Positions 24,401 to 32,939 of a stretch of DNA of 64,000 bases are shown one piece after another. The position numbers and the translations under genes are program-made. Numbering within the stretch: position 1 is the first letter of the stretch; every line of letters starts with the position of its first letter. This stretch comes from Luteimonas_C sp035250245. Its GTDB lineage: Bacteria > Pseudomonadota > Gammaproteobacteria > Xanthomonadales > Xanthomonadaceae. The stretch covers positions 1 to 64,000 of the forward strand of contig DATFFH010000091.1 of NCBI GenBank assembly GCA_035250245.1. Reading direction: 5' to 3'. The notes beneath the pieces were generated by a model. It saw nothing but the letters and a program-made list of their open reading frames with translations. It searched no databases and was not told the origin of the DNA.

Positions 24401-26376
24401 TCGCGGATCAGGGTGACCTTCAGGCCCTTGCCGGCCTGCGGCGCGCCGGCGGCGTTCACGCGCAGCAGTTCGAAGCGCGCGTTCGCGTTGGAATCGGCGC
24501 CTTCCTTGTCGTCGAATAGCGGGCGCACGCCGACCAGCACGTCGTTGGGCCACATCACCCGCTTCAGGCTGCGGGTGACGGTGCGACCGCCAGTTTCGTA
24601 GACGCTGCCGGATACGACCGCGGCGACGGGGCTGACCGGTTTCACTTCGTCGGGCAAGGCCAGGTCGTGTTGCAGCTTGCCCTGGGCGTCGAGTTCGGTG
24701 TCGACGACGTCCTTGGCTTCTTTCGGCAATTCCAGAGTCGGATCGCCGAAGAAATAGCCCGGCAGCTTTTCGACCGGATGCTGTTCCACCGCAACCGCCA
24801 ATTTGGCGGTGAAGCGATTGCCCGCGGCCGGCGCTCCGTACAGATAGGCGCCGTTGGCCTGCAATTTCAGCGGCTGGCCGGGCTTCAGGATCGCAGGTGC
24901 GTCGAGGTCCAGCTTCATCCTTTCGGGCAGAAATTCCTCGATGCGCAAGGTCATGCCCTGCACCGCTTCCTTGCTATCGGGATCGGTGCGGAATTCGACC
25001 TGCCAGCGGCCGGTGGGCGCTTCGAAAGGAATCAGTTTTTCGTAGGAGAAATAACCCTGCGCGCCGGGTTCGATCCGGCGTTCGTCAAACGTCTTGCCGT
25101 CCGGCTGCTTCAAACGCAGGAACAAGGGCTGCGGCTTGACCGGCTTGCCGTCCTGGTCGCGCAGCAACGCCGACAGGCGCACGGTTTCGCCGGGGCGATA
25201 CAGATCGCGACCCGACCAGGCGAACACGTCGAACCAAGCCTGCTCGCGCCCGGCGACGGCGAATTCGGACAGATCCAAAGCCGGCTGGTTGAACGGCAGC
25301 ATCGACACGTCCTTGCCGCGCTTGGCGACCAGCACGTGCGCGGCGTCGAGCTTGTAGCCCTTCAGCAGCGTGTTGCCGTTGCTGTCGGTGTCGGCTTTGT
25401 AGATTGCCTCGCCGCTCGCGTCGAGGATTTTCAGTTCAACCCCGCCGATCGCGCCACCGCTGGCCAATGAGGCGGTGTGCACGAACAAGGTGTCCTTGTA
25501 GGCACGGGTGTGCAGGCCGATGTCGCTGACCGTGAAATAAGCGGTTTCGAACTGGTCCTGGAACTGGCCGGTGCGCTTCATCACGGCGAAATACAGGCCG
25601 GGCTCCTGCAATTCGGCGATGTCCTGCACCGGCAGATAGGTCAGTACCCGTTCGTTCGGCTTGCCGCCCAGCACGAAACGGTTGACGTACACCGGCTCGG
25701 CCATTTTCGACAACGGCACGTTGTCGTCGTAGTCGCGTTCCAGTTCCCAGCTGCCGCGGCGGCCGCCGCGCTGGTATTCGGCGAAAAACTTGGGCAGCGA
25801 GGCGTCCGAGACCTTCAGGAATTCGACATCGACTTCCTTCACGTTCACCGACACCACCGGCAGGCCGCGCGACTCCTTGGCCGGCAGCACACTGCCTTGC
25901 GAAGCGAAACCGACCACGGGATCCAGCGGCCCGGTGTAGACCTTCTGCTGGATGTCCTTGCCGAGCCGGTTGCCGTCGGCGGCGCTCAGCCCGGCGCGGA
26001 TCGTGACTTCGTAGTTCTTGCTGGCTTCGACGTAGGGGAAGCGCAGGATCTTGCCTTCCTTGTCCAGCACCCAGCTGCCCTTGACCGCGGCGCCATCGGG
26101 GCCGGTGACGGCGATGAGCTGATCGAAGGTTTGAGTGCCGACCAGCGGGCGGCTGAATTCGAGCGCGATCGCCAGGTCGCCATCGTGCTGGTCGGGATAG
26201 GCCGAAGCCAGGGCGAAACCCTGCACCTGTTCCGGCTTGGTCTTGATCGCTTCGCCGCTGGGCGCCGGAAGCTGGCCGTGCTCGCCGCGTTTGCACGCGG
26301 TGAAACCTACGGCCAAACAAGCCAGCAACAGAATCTTGGCCGCCGCTCCGGCCGCCGTGATGACGCGATCGCGCAT
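21463..26376 (-). CDS. yfhM: Bacterial alpha-2-macroglobulin lipoprotein (YfhM type)
   Basis: 1637 aa. A signal peptide with lipobox-like FTAC puts the lipidated cysteine at residue 28. MG/A2M_N domains fill the first half, followed by the A2M domain. The thioester motif PYGCAEQ is intact, with C1163 and Q1166. The complement-like TED domain and the receptor-type C-terminal domain follow. Such proteins trap attacking proteases in the periplasm by covalent thioester capture, and are paired with PBP1C for cell-wall repair after breach. pbpC lies 91 bases downstream on the same strand. Start ATG 26376 follows a G-rich ribosome site. Confidence 0.92.
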   Translation of the reverse strand: MRDRVITAAGAAAKILLLACLAVGFTACKRGEHGQLPAPSGEAIKTKPEQVQGFALASAYPDQHDGDLAIALEFSRPLVGTQTFDQLIAVTGPDGAAVKGSWVLDKEGKILRFPYVEASKNYEVTIRAGLSAADGNRLGKDIQQKVYTGPLDPVVGFASQGSVLPAKESRGLPVVSVNVKEVDVEFLKVSDASLPKFFAEYQRGGRRGSWELERDYDDNVPLSKMAEPVYVNRFVLGGKPNERVLTYLPVQDIAELQEPGLYFAVMKRTGQFQDQFETAYFTVSDIGLHTRAYKDTLFVHTASLASGGAIGGVELKILDASGEAIYKADTDSNGNTLLKGYKLDAAHVLVAKRGKDVSMLPFNQPALDLSEFAVAGREQAWFDVFAWSGRDLYRPGETVRLSALLRDQDGKPVKPQPLFLRLKQPDGKTFDERRIEPGAQGYFSYEKLIPFEAPTGRWQVEFRTDPDSKEAVQGMTLRIEEFLPERMKLDLDAPAILKPGQPLKLQANGAYLYGAPAAGNRFTAKLAVAVEQHPVEKLPGYFFGDPTLELPKEAKDVVDTELDAQGKLQHDLALPDEVKPVSPVAAVVSGSVYETGGRTVTRSLKRVMWPNDVLVGVRPLFDDKEGADSNANARFELLRVNAAGAPQAGKGLKVTLIRERRDYHWNYDDEGGWDYDFTRRFENVETKTVDVGATAAHFDFPVEWGEYRVDVFDPATGLTMRYPFKAGWSWDDQNRGSDARPDKVKLALDKTAYKAGDKLKVTLTPPHDGKGLLLVETDKLIYVQDIDAKAGSTFEIPVTQEWERHDVYVTALVFRGGSAPSKITPARAVGVAHVPMDRGGRKVSVGLSIPAQMRPERDLQATIAVPELAGKEAYVTVSAVDVGILNITKFPVPDANAHFFAQRRLGVDAYDLYGRVIESFEGGVAKIRFGGDMALEPLSQARRPTSKVQTVDLFAGPVKLDAQGVAKIKLAVPDFNGTLRVSALVYSDQRYGNRDKELLVRAPIVAEASLPRVLAPGDRSTVTLDVQNFTGKPGEFNVRVDGEGPLAIGGNAVSAKLAGDAKTTLSFPLTAKEGYTTAKVRVRVDGNGFKVDRRYDVPVRAAWPGVLRAQTRVLDPVAPVSLDAGFADGLMADSVSARISVSALPPIPFASVLKGALEYPYGCAEQTTSKGYAALLLDEATAKMLGVKGLDAKTRRARMDGAFGRLASMQVGNGHFSMWGDDSYVNPGLTPYIVEFLLDAREAGFDVPDTVLQKALTRLNEDLLGGGAPFYGYDNRDHLKFAYQAHAGYVLARVNRAPLGTLRALYDNDRSKSLTGLSLVHLGLALSLQGDKNRGQKAIAQGFALRKERPEYLGDYGTSLRDEALMIALTHERGLNKPEYDARVVDLGRELDARRNQQWTYFSTQEQVALGRVGKALLAAQGKQFSGRLQVGDVGEDIASTKLWGRDFDYAALSRGVRFVPEGQGPLYVSLEAAGIPRTAPAPDNSVLTVERKYYTPDGKAWAGGKLREGDALIVGVSITASRAMPDALLTDLLPAGLEIENFNLSDAKQWADVVVDGIEITDRSSAAEVRHEEYRDDRYVAALKLDRNDAARVFYLVRAVTPGTYTVPPPLVEDMYRPDLRGVGKSSPASITVVQP

Positions 26377-26460
26377 GACGCCCCCATTCCCTCGAGTCGA
26401 TTCGAGTATATGACGAAGAAGCGAAGCACAACCGGTCGCGTTTAGGGTTTATGGCTGGCT

Positions 26461-26547
26461 TTTGTGGGAGCGGCTTAGCCGCGAGCTTTTTCATCAGATC
26501 TTAGCGACCTGCGGCAAGAGCTCGCGGCTAAAGCCGCTCCTACAAAA
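26461..26547. repeat. REPIN-like inverted repeat, family R1 (copy c)
   Basis: Left arm GTGGGAGCGGCTTAGCCGCG (from 26464) and right arm CGCGGCTAAAGCCGCTCCTA (26523-26542), with about 30 bases between. The left arm has lost two bases of the core relative to other copies. It lies downstream of gyrA and upstream of the alpha-2-macroglobulin gene. Confidence 0.82.
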
Positions 26548-26583
26548 AGCAGAGCCCGCGGCGAAGGGCCGCGGGCTGATCGC

Positions 26584-29181
26584 TCAAGCCGGCGGATGCT
26601 GCTCCGGCGGAGCCGCGCCTGCATCGGCGCCTTCTTCGGCCTGGTCGCCGTCCAGCGACGCGTCCAGCCGCTCGATCGCCTGCAGGCTCTCGTCGTCCGC
26701 CAACCGGATCAGGGTCACGCCCTGGGTGTTGCGGCCGACCTGCGAGATTTCCGCGGCGCGGGTACGCACCAGGGTGCCGCCATCGGAAATCAGCAGCACC
26801 TCGTGGTGGTCGCTGAGCTGGATCGCGCCGACCAACTTGCCGTTGCGGGCGGTGGTCTGCAGGGCGATCACGCCCTGGGTGCCGCGGCCCTTGCGCGGAT
26901 AATCCTCGACCGGGGTGCGCTTGCCGTAGCCGCGTTCGCTGGCGGTGAGGATGTCGCCCTCGCCTTCGACCACGACCAGGCTCTTCACCGCCTCGCCTTC
27001 GGCCAAGCGGATGCCGCGCACGCCGGTGGCGGTGCGGCCCATGGCGCGCACTTCGCGCTCGGCGAAGCGCACGGCTTTGCCGTTGGAGGCGAACAGCATC
27101 ACGTCGCGTTCGCCGTCGGTCAGGGCCACGCCGACCAGGGCATCGCCGTCGTCCAGATTGATCGCGATCTTGCCGCGCTGCAGGCGATAGGCGAACTCGG
27201 GCAGCGGCGTCTTCTTGACCGTGCCGTTGCGGGTGGCGAACAGAACGAACTGGCCTTCGGCGTATTCGCGCACCGGCAGCACCGCCTGCACCTGCTCGCC
27301 TTCTTCCAGCGGGATCCAGTTGATGATCGGGCGGCCACGCGCGTTCGGGCCGGCATCGGGCAACTGGTGCACGGACAGCCAGAACACGCGGCCGGCGCTG
27401 GTGAACGTCAGCAAGGTGTCGTGCGTGTTCACCAGCCACAGTTGGTCGATGAAATCCTCGTCCTTGGTCGCCGCCGCCGAACGGCCGCGGCCGCCGCGGC
27501 GTTGCGCGCGATAGGCGCTGGCCGGCTGGCGCTTGGCGTAGCCGGCGTGCGAGAGCGTGACCACCACGTCTTCGGGCGCGATCAGATCCAGGATGTCGAG
27601 ATCTTCCTCGCTGGCGCGAATTTCGCTGCGGCGCGCATCGCCGAATTCTTCCTTCACGTTGCGCAGCTCGTTGCGGATCACTTCCATCAGCACGTCGGGA
27701 TTCTCGAGGATCTCGATCAGGCCGCGGATAGTCTCCAGCAGCTGCTTGTATTCGTCGGTCAGCTTCTCCTGCTCCAGCCCGGTCAGGCGGTGCAGGCGCA
27801 TTTCCAGGATTTCCTTGGCTTGCGCTTCGGACAGCTGGTAACGGCCATCGATCAAACCGATCGACTTGGACAAATCTTCCGGACGCGAAGCCTCTGCGCC
27901 GGCCGCGCCGAGCAGTGCGCCGACCAAGCCCGGCTCCCAGGTCTTGGCCAGCATCTTCTCGCGCGCTTCGTTCGGATTCGCCGAGGTCTTGATCAGTTCG
28001 ATCATCTCGTCGATGTTGGCCAGCGCGACGGTCAGACCTTCCAAGATGTGGGCGCGGTTGCGCGCCTTGCGCAACTCGAAGATGGTCCTACGCGTCACCA
28101 CTTCGCGGCGGTGGCGGACGAAGGCTTCCAGCATCTGCTTCAGGTTCAGCAGCTGCGGGCGGCCATCGACCAGGGCGACCATGTTGATGCCGAACACCGA
28201 TTCCATCGGCGTCTGCGAATACAGGTTGTTCAGCACCACGTCGGCCGAGTCGCCGCGCTTGACCTCGATATAGATGCGCATGCCGTCCTTGTCGGACTCG
28301 TCGCGCAACTCGCTGATGCCTTCCAGCTTCTTCTCTTTGACCAGTTCGGCGATCTTCTCGATCAGCCGCGCCTTGTTGACCTGGTACGGGATCTCGGTGA
28401 CGACGATCGCTTCGCGGCCGCTATCCTCGTTCACCTCGATTTCGGCGCGCGCCCGCATGCGCACCCGGCCGCGGCCGGTACGGTAGGCCAAGTGGATGCC
28501 GCCGACGCCGTTGATGATGCCGGCGGTGGGGAAATCCGGGCCCGGGATGTGCTGCATCAAGCCGTCGATATCGATCTGCGGGTCGTCGATCAGCGCGATC
28601 GTGGCCGAGATCACTTCGCCCAGGTTGTGCGGCGGGATGTTCGTGGCCATGCCGACCGCGATGCCGGCCGAGCCGTTGACCAGCAGGTTCGGGAACCGGG
28701 TCGGCAGCACCGTCGGTTCTTGTTCCTTCTCGTCGTAGTTGAGCTGGAAGTCGACGGTTTCCTTGTCGATGTCGGCCAGGAGTTCGTGCGTCAGGCGCGT
28801 CATGCGCGCTTCGGTGTAACGCATCGCCGCGGCGTCATCGCCGTCGACCGAACCGAAGTTGCCCTGGCCGTCGACCAGCAGATAACGCAGCGAGAACGGC
28901 TGGGCCATGCGCACCAGGGTGTCGTACACCGACTGGTCGCCGTGCGGGTGGTACTTACCGATCACGTCACCGACGATACGCGCCGACTTCACGTGCGGCT
29001 TGTTGGCGTGGGTGCCGAGCTCGTTCATCGCGTACAGCACGCGCCGGTGGACCGGCTTCAGGCCGTCGCGGACGTCGGGAAGCGCGCGCCCCACGATCAC
29101 GCTCATTGCGTAATCCAGGTAACTGCGGCGCATCTCGTCTTCGAGATTGACGGGGATGATTTCCTTGGCGAGTTCGGCCAT
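26584..29181 (-). CDS. gyrA: DNA gyrase subunit A
   Basis: 865 aa, normal length. The winged-helix/tower core carries catalytic Tyr122 (MRYTEAR). The quinolone-resistance region reads YHPHGDQSVYD, so residue 83 is Gln (Ser in E. coli) and residue 87 is Asp. The GyrA box QRRGGRG precedes the C-terminal beta-pinwheel that wraps DNA, followed by an acidic Pro/Glu-rich tail. With GyrB it introduces negative supercoils using ATP. It is transcribed apart from mtnA, with a repeat element in the 311-base upstream gap. Confidence 0.97.
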   Translation of the reverse strand: MAELAKEIIPVNLEDEMRRSYLDYAMSVIVGRALPDVRDGLKPVHRRVLYAMNELGTHANKPHVKSARIVGDVIGKYHPHGDQSVYDTLVRMAQPFSLRYLLVDGQGNFGSVDGDDAAAMRYTEARMTRLTHELLADIDKETVDFQLNYDEKEQEPTVLPTRFPNLLVNGSAGIAVGMATNIPPHNLGEVISATIALIDDPQIDIDGLMQHIPGPDFPTAGIINGVGGIHLAYRTGRGRVRMRARAEIEVNEDSGREAIVVTEIPYQVNKARLIEKIAELVKEKKLEGISELRDESDKDGMRIYIEVKRGDSADVVLNNLYSQTPMESVFGINMVALVDGRPQLLNLKQMLEAFVRHRREVVTRRTIFELRKARNRAHILEGLTVALANIDEMIELIKTSANPNEAREKMLAKTWEPGLVGALLGAAGAEASRPEDLSKSIGLIDGRYQLSEAQAKEILEMRLHRLTGLEQEKLTDEYKQLLETIRGLIEILENPDVLMEVIRNELRNVKEEFGDARRSEIRASEEDLDILDLIAPEDVVVTLSHAGYAKRQPASAYRAQRRGGRGRSAAATKDEDFIDQLWLVNTHDTLLTFTSAGRVFWLSVHQLPDAGPNARGRPIINWIPLEEGEQVQAVLPVREYAEGQFVLFATRNGTVKKTPLPEFAYRLQRGKIAINLDDGDALVGVALTDGERDVMLFASNGKAVRFAEREVRAMGRTATGVRGIRLAEGEAVKSLVVVEGEGDILTASERGYGKRTPVEDYPRKGRGTQGVIALQTTARNGKLVGAIQLSDHHEVLLISDGGTLVRTRAAEISQVGRNTQGVTLIRLADDESLQAIERLDASLDGDQAEEGADAGAAPPEQHPPA

Positions 29182-29493
29182 CAGGGATCCGTAATTGAAA
29201 GGTTTTGCGCGCCCGAAAACGGCGGGCGGACTGGAAGCCCGCGACGCCGGAAATCGGCCGGTTTCGTAGACGTGAAATCATATCATAGAAACGCGCCGTG
29301 GAACCAGATAAAACCCACGTAAAAACAGGTAGTTGCAGGGTTTTTTTTCGCCCCGGGACGGGCCTGGTCTCAGGGGTCTGGAGACGCGGGCAGAAGCAGC
29401 CTTTGTAGGTGCGAATTCATTCGCACGCTTTCCGCTCAAGAGCGTGCGAATGAATTCGCACCTACAGGGGCAAAATCCCGCGCCGAACGATCG
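29182..29493. other. gyrA upstream region (311 bases)
   Basis: This gap holds no gene. On the minus strand TATGAT occurs at 29282-29277 (overlapped by a second TATGAT at 29287-29282) and is a possible gyrA -10 box, but I see no good -35 at 16-18 bases. A T-rich run lies at 29341-29348, and the R2 palindrome at 29401-29466 adjoins the mtnA stop. Confidence 0.35.
29401..29466. repeat. REPIN-like inverted repeat, family R2 (copy b)
   Basis: Arms GTAGGTGCGAATTCATTCGC (29405 onward) and complement ending CCTAC at 29465, with only about 14 bases between. Same family as 16127-16201. It sits at the 3' end of mtnA. Confidence 0.85.
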
Positions 29494-30552
29494 TCAGGCG
29501 CCAAAAACGGCCCGCATGCGCTCGAGGTTCGGACGCTCCACGATGCCCTTCTCGGTGACGATGGCATCGATCAATTCGGCCGGCGTGACATCGAACACGG
29601 GATTCCAGGCCTGGATGCCGTCGGCGACGGTGCGGCTGCCCGAGACTCCCAGCAATTCGGCCGGATCGCGCTCTTCGATTTCGATCAGATCGCCGCTGGG
29701 CGTGTCCATGTCGACCGTGGACGACGGCGCCACCACCATGAACTTCTTGCCGTGGTGGCGGGCGGCGATCGCCAGCTGGTAGGTGCCGATCTTGTTGGCG
29801 GTATCGCCGTTGGCGCAGATGCGGTCCGCGCCGACCACCACCCAGTCCACCTGCCCGCTCTTCATCAGGTGCGAAGCGGCGGCGTCGGCGATCAAGGTCG
29901 CGTCGATGCCGTCCTGCTGCAGTTCCCACACGGTCAGCCGCGAGCCCTGCATCCAGGGACGGGTCTCGTCGGCGAACACCTTGCCGATGCGGCCCTGCGC
30001 CACGCCTGCGCGGATCACGCCCAGGGCGGTGCCGAAACCGGCCGTCGCCAGGGAACCGGTATTGCAATGGGTGAGCACGCCGCTGCCGGGGGCGATCAGA
30101 CTTGCGCCCATTTCGCCCATGCGGCGATTGGCGGCGAGATCTTCGGTTTCGATCGCAAGCGCTTCGCGTTCGAGCACCTCGCGCCAATCGGCGCCTGCGC
30201 CTGTCAATGTGCGACGCATGCGCGCGAGCGCCCAGGCGAGGTTGACGGCGGTCGGGCGTGCGGCGTTGAGACGCTGCAAGGCGGGTTCGAGCTTGGCGGC
30301 CGCGTCCGCACCGCTGTCCGCTTCGATGTCGCGGGCGGCGAGCACAGTGCCCCAAGCCGCCGCGATGCCGATCGCCGGCGCGCCGCGCACCGCCAAGGCG
30401 TGGATGGCCGCGGCGACTTCATCGCTAGTCGAACAAGTCAGATATTCGACAGCGAACGGAAGCTTGCGCTGGTCGAGCAGTTCGAGCGCGTCGCCGGTCC
30501 AGCGGATCGGGCGGATGCGGTCGTAACGGTCGTATTCGATGGCGGTGGTCAT
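29494..30552 (-). CDS. mtnA: S-methyl-5-thioribose-1-phosphate isomerase
   Basis: 352 aa. Catalytic Cys163 lies in LTHCNTGSLAT and Asp243 in GADRICANGDTANKIGTY; VRGAPAIGIAAAWG near residue 55 is the substrate-phosphate region. The enzyme converts methylthioribose 1-phosphate to methylthioribulose 1-phosphate in methionine salvage. The related eIF2B-type regulatory subunits lack this Cys/Asp pair. No other salvage genes are present, and it is flanked on both sides by palindromes (R2 and R1). Confidence 0.93.
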   Translation of the reverse strand: MTTAIEYDRYDRIRPIRWTGDALELLDQRKLPFAVEYLTCSTSDEVAAAIHALAVRGAPAIGIAAAWGTVLAARDIEADSGADAAAKLEPALQRLNAARPTAVNLAWALARMRRTLTGAGADWREVLEREALAIETEDLAANRRMGEMGASLIAPGSGVLTHCNTGSLATAGFGTALGVIRAGVAQGRIGKVFADETRPWMQGSRLTVWELQQDGIDATLIADAAASHLMKSGQVDWVVVGADRICANGDTANKIGTYQLAIAARHHGKKFMVVAPSSTVDMDTPSGDLIEIEERDPAELLGVSGSRTVADGIQAWNPVFDVTPAELIDAIVTEKGIVERPNLERMRAVFGA

Positions 30553-30590
30553 GCGGGCAGTTTAACAACGCAAAGCCGACGCTGCTTTAT

Positions 30591-30694
30591 TACAGGAGCG
30601 GCTTTAGCCGCGAGCTCTTTGGAGCATAAGCATCGAAACCGCGATTTCGCCGCGACTGCCGGAAAGAGCTCGCGGCTAAAGCCGCTCCTACATA
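30591..30694. repeat. REPIN-like inverted repeat, family R1 (copy d)
   Basis: Left arm GGAGCGGCTTTAGCCGCGAG (from 30595) and complementary right arm ending CCTAC around 30691, with about 40 bases between. Located between mtnA and the DUF3011 gene. Confidence 0.83.
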
Positions 30695-30705
30695 AGCAAA
30701 AGCGG

Positions 30706-31437
30706 TCAGCGCACCTCGAACTCGGCCCGGCACCCGCTGCGCACCCACACGCCTTCGCGATCCCAGCCCCAGGACTGATCCTGGATGCAGGCGGAATTGG
30801 ACAGCTGCCGGACCATCCTGACGCTTTCGCCAACGGCGATCGGACAGCGCTTCTCGACGCCGCCCTTGGATTCGCAACGCACGAAATCCGGCCCTTCGCC
30901 GTAGCGCGTGTCTTTGCCCTCGCTGCGCACGCCGCCCGCGACCCGGAATTCCCCGCGGCACCCTTGCGCCACCCAAACGCCGCGATTGTCGCGACCCCAG
31001 CTCATGTCGCGGATGCAGGGACTGCGCGAGATCTGTTTGACCAACTCGACCTGGCCTTGCGCTTTCAACGGGCACAGATGCCAGCGTCCGTCCGCCGATT
31101 CACAACGCAGGATGTCGCGAGCGGCGTCGCGCCGGCCGCCGTAACCGACCGCGAACTCCGCCCGGCAGCCTTGGGTGACCCAAACGCCGTTGCGGCTGTA
31201 TCCCCAGGTCTTGCCTTCGGTGCAGGCCGAATCCGACAACTGCCGCAGCAGTTTCACGCTGCCGTAGGTTTCTACCGGGCACTGGCGGGTGCGCCCTTCC
31301 TCCGACTCGCAACGGATCACTTCGCTCGGCAGCTGTTCACGGTATTCGTCCAGCCTGTCGTCGCTTTGCGCACGCGCGTCTTCGCCCGCGATCGAGCCGG
31401 CGAATAACAGCACGCAGCAGTACAGCATATGACGCAT
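30706..31437 (-). CDS. Secreted protein with three DUF3011 repeats
   Basis: 243 aa from ATG 31437, with AGGGG upstream; an earlier in-frame ATG lacks support. Signal peptide 1-24 ending ARAQS. Three tandem units of about 65 residues follow. Each has the order RCES...CP...V.L/M.RQ.S...C...WG....GVWV..GCR.EF (units near 40-95, 108-165 and 185-243), with conserved cysteines probably forming disulfides. DUF3011 proteins are exported; their role is unknown. It lies in the gap between epmA and mtnA, with a palindrome directly downstream. Confidence 0.82.
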   Translation of the reverse strand: MRHMLYCCVLLFAGSIAGEDARAQSDDRLDEYREQLPSEVIRCESEEGRTRQCPVETYGSVKLLRQLSDSACTEGKTWGYSRNGVWVTQGCRAEFAVGYGGRRDAARDILRCESADGRWHLCPLKAQGQVELVKQISRSPCIRDMSWGRDNRGVWVAQGCRGEFRVAGGVRSEGKDTRYGEGPDFVRCESKGGVEKRCPIAVGESVRMVRQLSNSACIQDQSWGWDREGVWVRSGCRAEFEVR

Positions 31438-31544
31438 GGCGGCCCCTGGATTTATCGCCATTCCACGACTTTACCGCGCGTCTGTGAACGATGGCGCATG
31501 GATATTCGCGGACGAACCGGATAGCCGCAAGCCCGGCGGCGCGT

Positions 31545-32552
31545 TCAGGCTCTTGCGAATGCGAACGACAGCGCGTCGCCGATGCGGCCAACGCCGAGCA
31601 TCGCCATCAGCAGGCGATCCACGCCCAGCGCGACGCCGGCGCAATCGGGCAGTCCGCTCGCCAGCGCCTGCAGCAAGCGCTCGTCAATCGGCGGTTGCGG
31701 CGATCCGCGTTCGGCCCTGATTTCGAGATCGCGGAGGAAGCGCCTGCGCTGTTCGTCGGCGTCCTTCAGTTCGTGGTAGCCGTTCGCCAATTCGAGCGGG
31801 CCCAGATACAGCTCGAAACGCTCGGCCACCGCGAATTCGCCATCGCGGATCCGCGCCAAGGCGCATTGCGAAGCCGGATAGTCGTACACCACGGTCAACC
31901 GGTCCGCAGGAAATTCGGGCTGCAGGCGATGGGTCATCAGCAAATCGAGCCAATCGTCGCGGCCGAGCCCCTCAGGGTCGATTTCGACTTCGCCCAGCGC
32001 GGCGATCAGTTGCGAAGTGTCGGCAGTGGCAGGATCCACATCCAAGCGGCGGCGATACAGATCGCGATAAGCGATCTTTTCCACTTCGGCCTCGCGGCCG
32101 ACCAAGGCTAGCGCCGCGGTCACCAAACCGACGGTTTCGTCGATCAAGCGATGGTGATCCCAACCGATGCGGTACCACTCCAGCATCGTGAATTCGGGAT
32201 TGTGGCGGCCGCCAGCTTCGCCGTCGCGGAATACCCGGCCCAATTCGTAGCAATCGCCGACGCCCGCGGCCAGCAGGCGCTTGAGCGGATATTCGGGCGA
32301 AGTGCGCAGCCAGCGCGTGCGCGGCGCGCCGTCGGTGCGGCCGGAGAATTCGAGCGAGAAAGAGGCGATATTGGGGTCGGTGTTGCCGGCTTGCGAGAGC
32401 ACGGGCGTTTCGACTTCGAGGACGTTGCGTTCGGCGAAGAAGGCGCGGATCAACCCATAGAGCTTCGCACGCAAGCGGATAACCTCCAGGGATCCGCTCG
32501 GTCGCCAATCGACGACCTCGCGATCGTCCTGCACAGCCACGCGTGCCGACAC
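31545..32552 (-). CDS. epmA: EF-P--(R)-beta-lysine ligase (class II lysyl-tRNA synthetase paralogue)
   Basis: 335 aa from a GTG at 32552. Class II aminoacyl-tRNA synthetase motifs: RTRWLRTSPEYPLKRLL (motif 2 start), HNPEFTMLEWYR, and the C-terminal GVALGVDRLLMAMLG (motif 3). The tRNA-binding N-terminal domain of LysRS is missing, as in EpmA (E. coli 325 aa). It attaches beta-lysine to elongation factor P, with EpmB providing the substrate. The reading frame is open upstream to 32939 through a palindrome and a DUF559 domain. I chose the GTG because AGGGAG, part of the palindrome, stands a few bases before it and the remaining length fits the family. GTGs at 32540 and 32534 are alternatives. 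Confidence 0.88.
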   Translation of the reverse strand: MSARVAVQDDREVVDWRPSGSLEVIRLRAKLYGLIRAFFAERNVLEVETPVLSQAGNTDPNIASFSLEFSGRTDGAPRTRWLRTSPEYPLKRLLAAGVGDCYELGRVFRDGEAGGRHNPEFTMLEWYRIGWDHHRLIDETVGLVTAALALVGREAEVEKIAYRDLYRRRLDVDPATADTSQLIAALGEVEIDPEGLGRDDWLDLLMTHRLQPEFPADRLTVVYDYPASQCALARIRDGEFAVAERFELYLGPLELANGYHELKDADEQRRRFLRDLEIRAERGSPQPPIDERLLQALASGLPDCAGVALGVDRLLMAMLGVGRIGDALSFAFARA

Positions 32553-32939
32553 ACCACTCCCTCTCCCCCGCTTGCGGGGGAGAGGGCTGGGGTGAGGGGG
32601 AGAATCCTGCAATGCGTTCCAAATGGCATCCAGAACGACGTTCGTTTGCGTGAGCACATCGTTGTTCCAAAACCGCAGGACGCGCCAGCCTGCCGATTCC
32701 AAAACAGCCGTGCGCCGTTCGTCCTGTCTGGCGATTTTGTCTTCGCCATGCTGACCGCCGTCCAATTCGACGGCCAGCATCTTCTCCGCGCACGCGAAAT
32801 CCAGAATGAAGCCGCAGGCACGGTGCTGCCTGCGGAACTTTACGCCGAGCTGGTGGTTGCGCAGCCTTGACCACATCCTGGCTTCGGCATCGGTTTGTTC
32901 TTGGCGCAGTCTGCGGGAGTGATCCAAGAGCCCCCTCAC
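32553..32939 (-). CDS. DUF559 domain (Vsr-like endonuclease fold) reading frame, open into epmA
   Basis: From a GTG at 32939, inside the terminal repeat. Residues 8-110 match DUF559: RLRQEQTDAEARMWSRLRN, then GVKFRRQH, GFILDFAC and LAVELDGGQH. D47 and the E59-D60 pair with Q63-H64 look like the PD-(D/E)XK active site of the very-short-patch-repair fold. Residues 112-129 are translated palindrome, and the frame continues without a stop into EpmA, giving a potential 464-aa fusion. No independent stop codon exists, so either it is translated as a fusion or it is expressed weakly. Function of DUF559 proteins is unproven; nuclease activity is inferred from the fold. Confidence 0.65.

Noticed and set aside
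21163..24519. An open frame of more than 1100 codons on the plus strand
   Set aside because: It is antisense to the alpha-2-macroglobulin gene, shows no domain or sensible composition (Gln/His/Arg/Ala-rich), and arises because stop codons are rare opposite high-GC codons.
29277..29310. A full gyrA promoter
   Set aside because: TATGAT-like -10 candidates are present, but no acceptable -35 hexamer lies at the right distance, so only a weak note is kept in the upstream-region entry.
26596..29322. A 908-codon plus-strand frame opposite gyrA
   Set aside because: Antisense shadow of gyrA with biased His/Arg/Val composition; gyrA itself is certain.
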